Shown one piece after another: positions 62,175-64,000 of a stretch of DNA of 64,000 nt. The stretch is from Paraburkholderia sp. BL10I2N1 (GTDB lineage: Bacteria > Pseudomonadota > Gammaproteobacteria > Burkholderiales > Burkholderiaceae), in contig NZ_SNWA01000002.1 in NCBI RefSeq assembly GCF_004361815.1, positions 372,001-436,000 of the forward strand, read 5' to 3'. The position numbers and the translations under genes were made by a program. Each line of letters starts with the position of its first letter. Position 1 is the first letter of the stretch. The notes below the pieces were generated by a model that saw only the letters and a program-made list of their open reading frames with translations, was not told the origin of the DNA and did no database searches.

Positions 62175-63404
62175 TCACGAGGCATGCGGATTGAGTGCTG
62201 AGAAGTCGAGTTTGCCCGCGATGAGAAACAGCACGGTGCGCATGGTCTTGAAGCTGGCGTATCCCCGTGCCTTGCGCTTGGCGGCCTGAAACAGGCCGTT
62301 GATCGCCTCAATGAATCCATTGGTCTGGCGTGTCTGCGCCCACGCGATGATGCCGTCGAAATGACGACGGATCATGCGCGCGACGTCCTTCATGGGCTCG
62401 ACCTTGGAACGCATGACGTTGCCGCACCACCGGCGCAGCATTTTGGAGACGACGTGGATCTGTTTGCGATCGAGAATCTCGCGCAGTTGCTCGCGGTACA
62501 TCCACGCTCGGGCCGTGCGGTTGGTGGCGTACTGGCTGATCAGCGCCTCGAGATCGGTCAGTTGCGCGAGATCGAGTTTCTCGGCATCCTTGAGCAGCGA
62601 CCAGCGCATGCCCTTCAGCGAGGGATCGGTTTTCTGCTGCGCGCGGCGCACACCATCAAGCGCTTTGGACGCATGCGCCACGACATGAAACTTGTCGAAG
62701 GTCACACGCGCGTCGGGCAGGTGTTCGTCCACGCCCTTGATGAAGGCAGCCGACATGTCGATGCTGACCGATTCGATCTGTGCAGGCGTGGCATTATGTT
62801 CCTCCAGGTGCCGGGCAAAGCGTTCGACAACGCCGGCATCCTTGCCTGGCGTGACGAAGACCACGCGCCTTGCGTCCATGTCGGCGACCAGCGAGATATA
62901 GTCCTGCCCACGTCGGGCCGACGTTTCGTCAATGGCCACCGCGGTAACTTCGGACAGGTCGGTCGCGGCCACGGCCAGGTCCACGTAACGGTCACAGATG
63001 GCCTTCACCCGATGCCACGACAGGTTCACCACGCGGGCCACCGCGGCAAATGTCATCTCCCGGCACAGCGTCAGCACGAGCGCTTCAAACAGCAGCGTGA
63101 AGCCGTCCAGCTTGCCTATCCAGTCGGGTTCGACCAGGCGCACCGAGCCGTCCGGCAGACGCACCCGCGGCACCCGAACCTCCAGATAGCACTCGTGCTG
63201 AAAGAAGTTGAGGTGGCGCAGCCGCTTGATCTGGGTGTCGTGAGCCGGATGCTCGCCCGCGACGCCGGGATAGGGAAAGCGCGTACCCGCGACAAAGTCC
63301 ACGGCAATGGTCAGTTCACGCCGCGCGGCATCGAAATCGACGCCTTGCACGTACCACGGGGCCTTGATTCCCAAGGCGGCTTCAAACAGTTGGGTCTGGT
63401 TCAT
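62175..63404 (-). CDS. ISL3-family transposase
   Basis: 409 aa from ATG 63404. An N-terminal zinc-ribbon-like region (here with few cysteines: RFPYPGVAGEHPAHDTQIKR), HTH and the DDE_Tnp_ISL3 domain: VAIDETSARRGQDYISLVAD (first D), ESVSIDMSAAFIKGVDEHLP (second D, preceding the FDKFHVVAHASKALD motif) and TNGFIEAINGLFQAAKRKAR (catalytic E). Full length. An upstream in-frame start at 63449 is less likely because it lies in a hairpin region. Confidence 0.93.
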   Translation of the reverse strand: MNQTQLFEAALGIKAPWYVQGVDFDAARRELTIAVDFVAGTRFPYPGVAGEHPAHDTQIKRLRHLNFFQHECYLEVRVPRVRLPDGSVRLVEPDWIGKLDGFTLLFEALVLTLCREMTFAAVARVVNLSWHRVKAICDRYVDLAVAATDLSEVTAVAIDETSARRGQDYISLVADMDARRVVFVTPGKDAGVVERFARHLEEHNATPAQIESVSIDMSAAFIKGVDEHLPDARVTFDKFHVVAHASKALDGVRRAQQKTDPSLKGMRWSLLKDAEKLDLAQLTDLEALISQYATNRTARAWMYREQLREILDRKQIHVVSKMLRRWCGNVMRSKVEPMKDVARMIRRHFDGIIAWAQTRQTNGFIEAINGLFQAAKRKARGYASFKTMRTVLFLIAGKLDFSALNPHAS

Positions 63405-63421
63405 CGGTTCACGTTGTCTTG

Positions 63422-63458
63422 CAGGGCTGGTTGCCGCATTCTGCCGCAACCAGCCCTG
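63422..63458. other. Strong hairpin in the transposase leader
   Basis: AGGGCTGGTTG (63423-63433) pairs with CAACCAGCCCT (63447-63457), plus an outer C-G pair, around a 13-nt loop. It sits 18 bp upstream of the ISL3 transposase start and could form in the mRNA to limit translation or transcriptional read-in. Confidence 0.5.
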
Positions 63459-63549
63459 TCCCAGCTTACTTCTTCAACGCGCGTCAAGTATTCGCTTCGC
63501 CGGGCTGACGCCCGTACTTGACCCGCCAAACCAGCCACTCGGAATTTGA

Positions 63550-64000
63550 AATAGGCGAGAAAAGCCTCCCCGGACGTTCGAAGAGGCAGCAGAGAAGTAT
63601 CTGACTCAGGAAGCAGGAAAGAAGGATTTCGAGAGTAAGGAACGTCACCTCGTCTGGTTCGGCCAGTGGTTCGCCGGCCGCGCATTGCACACGATCACCC
63701 GACAGGAAATTCTGGATGCCGTCCCGACGCACAACAGGAGGCTGAAACAGGACGTGCGGCCGGTATGCCCAGCGACCCGAAACCGCTATCTCGCAACGAT
63801 CCGCGGAATGCTGAAGGACGCCGCCGAAGAGTGGGACTGGATCCATGAGGCGCCGTCGCTGCTTGACTTGCCGGAAGCAAAAAAACGAGTCCGGTGGATT
63901 ACCCAGCTGGAAGCGCAGCGCCTGCTGGCATGCATGACGCCGATGTGGATGCGCGAGGTAACCGAGCTGGCATTCAATACGGGACTCCGATGGTCGAATG
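63550..64000 (+). pseudogene. Tyrosine site-specific recombinase, 5' truncated and cut by the window edge
   Basis: Frame from 63550: RTFEEAAEKYLTQEAGKKDF, HLVWFGQWFAGRALHTITRQ and NRYLATIRGMLKDAAEEWDW form a SAM-like core-binding domain. WITQLEAQRLLACMTPMWMR and ELAFNTGLRWSN open the catalytic domain, with the box I arginine in NTGLR. There is no start codon: an in-frame TGA stands at 63547-63549 and the usual N-terminal arm-binding domain (about 60 residues) is missing. The truncation coincides with the right end of the ISL3 element. The 3' half lies beyond the window. Probably the remnant of a genomic island or phage integrase. Confidence 0.82.

Larger units (their letters stand above)
62143..63566 (-). 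mobile_element. ISL3-family element (right limit approximate)
   Basis: Contains an ISL3 transposase. The left limit is inferred from the abrupt end of the porin coding sequence at 62142/62143, where GGCTCTTTTAAAAGCGC begins, a plausible terminal repeat starting with GG. The right limit lies between the transposase leader and the truncated integrase (about 63530-63566); GGCTTTTCTCGCC read inward from 63566 is a weak match. No 8-bp target duplication was found. Confidence 0.6.

Noticed and set aside
62361..63521. 386-residue plus-strand open frame
   Set aside because: It is the antisense shadow of the ISL3 transposase; no recognisable domain.
1..64000. CRISPR arrays, tRNA and rRNA genes
   Set aside because: No regularly spaced repeats, no clover-leaf-like sequences with T-loop GTTCRANNC plus acceptor pairing, and no rRNA segments were recognised by reading.

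Overview
The window looks like accessory chromosome, second-replicon or megaplasmid DNA from a Burkholderiaceae beta-proteobacterium, most likely Paraburkholderia or Caballeronia. The reasons are high G+C, a phasin/acetoacetyl-CoA reductase pair, a Burkholderia-type general porin, many LysR, GntR and AraC regulators, and typical IS110, IS630, IS701, IS30 and ISL3 elements. No rRNA, tRNA or CRISPR array was seen. Layout: 1-3060 holds a glycine-zipper envelope protein (cut by the window edge) and a secreted BNR-repeat sialidase-like protein. 3200-6233 is an IS110 element followed by IS630 copy 1, which sits on the stop codon of a pyruvate kinase remnant. 6236-17442 carries a CHAD protein, a GlxA-type AraC regulator divergent from an ABM monooxygenase and an exported alpha/beta hydrolase, a DipZ thioredoxin/CcdA fusion, a MAPEG protein, an LpxL-like acyltransferase, a putative lipoprotein and small conserved proteins. 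18080-26763 is the most interesting catabolic block: an ACS-type MFS transporter and a GntR/UTRA regulator on the minus strand, divergent from an operon of MFS transporter, COG3618-type amidohydrolase (lactonase-like) and two large subunits resembling ATP-citrate lyase. 27161-29828 is IS630 copy 2 (inverted relative to copy 1) with an IS701 inserted beside it at a CTAG made by the IS630 end. 31727-43000 looks like a metal-homeostasis region. A TonB-dependent receptor with its own ExbB, ExbD and TonB lies downstream of a Zur-like palindrome. A second, perfect Zur-like palindrome precedes a CobW/G3E GTPase next to a His-rich protein. A DUF2946 / outer-membrane protein / CopC / CopD cassette follows. 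Between them lie a broken alpha/beta hydrolase and a 504-residue probably mobile protein of unknown function. 44573-49254 has an NAD-dependent reductase, phasin, PhaB and small conserved proteins. 49451-50526 is an IS30 element. 50800-56434 has RarD with LysR, a bicupin with LysR, and a TcuR-like LysR. 56530-60522 is a tricarballylate operon, tcuABC, followed by a truncated second copy of the ATP-citrate-lyase-like small-subunit gene. The window ends with a porin whose start codon was destroyed by an ISL3 element, and a 5'-truncated tyrosine integrase. How the genes work together (inference): the intact ATP-citrate-lyase-like pair (22706-26719) and the truncated paralogue directly behind tcuABC both point to catabolism of tricarboxylates or their lactones, with ATP- and CoA-dependent cleavage of a citrate-like intermediate. 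The two Zur-like boxes suggest that the TonB receptor system and the CobW GTPase respond to zinc limitation. Many junctions are IS-mediated, and five genes are remnants (pyruvate kinase, VOC protein, alpha/beta hydrolase, small-subunit paralogue, integrase).
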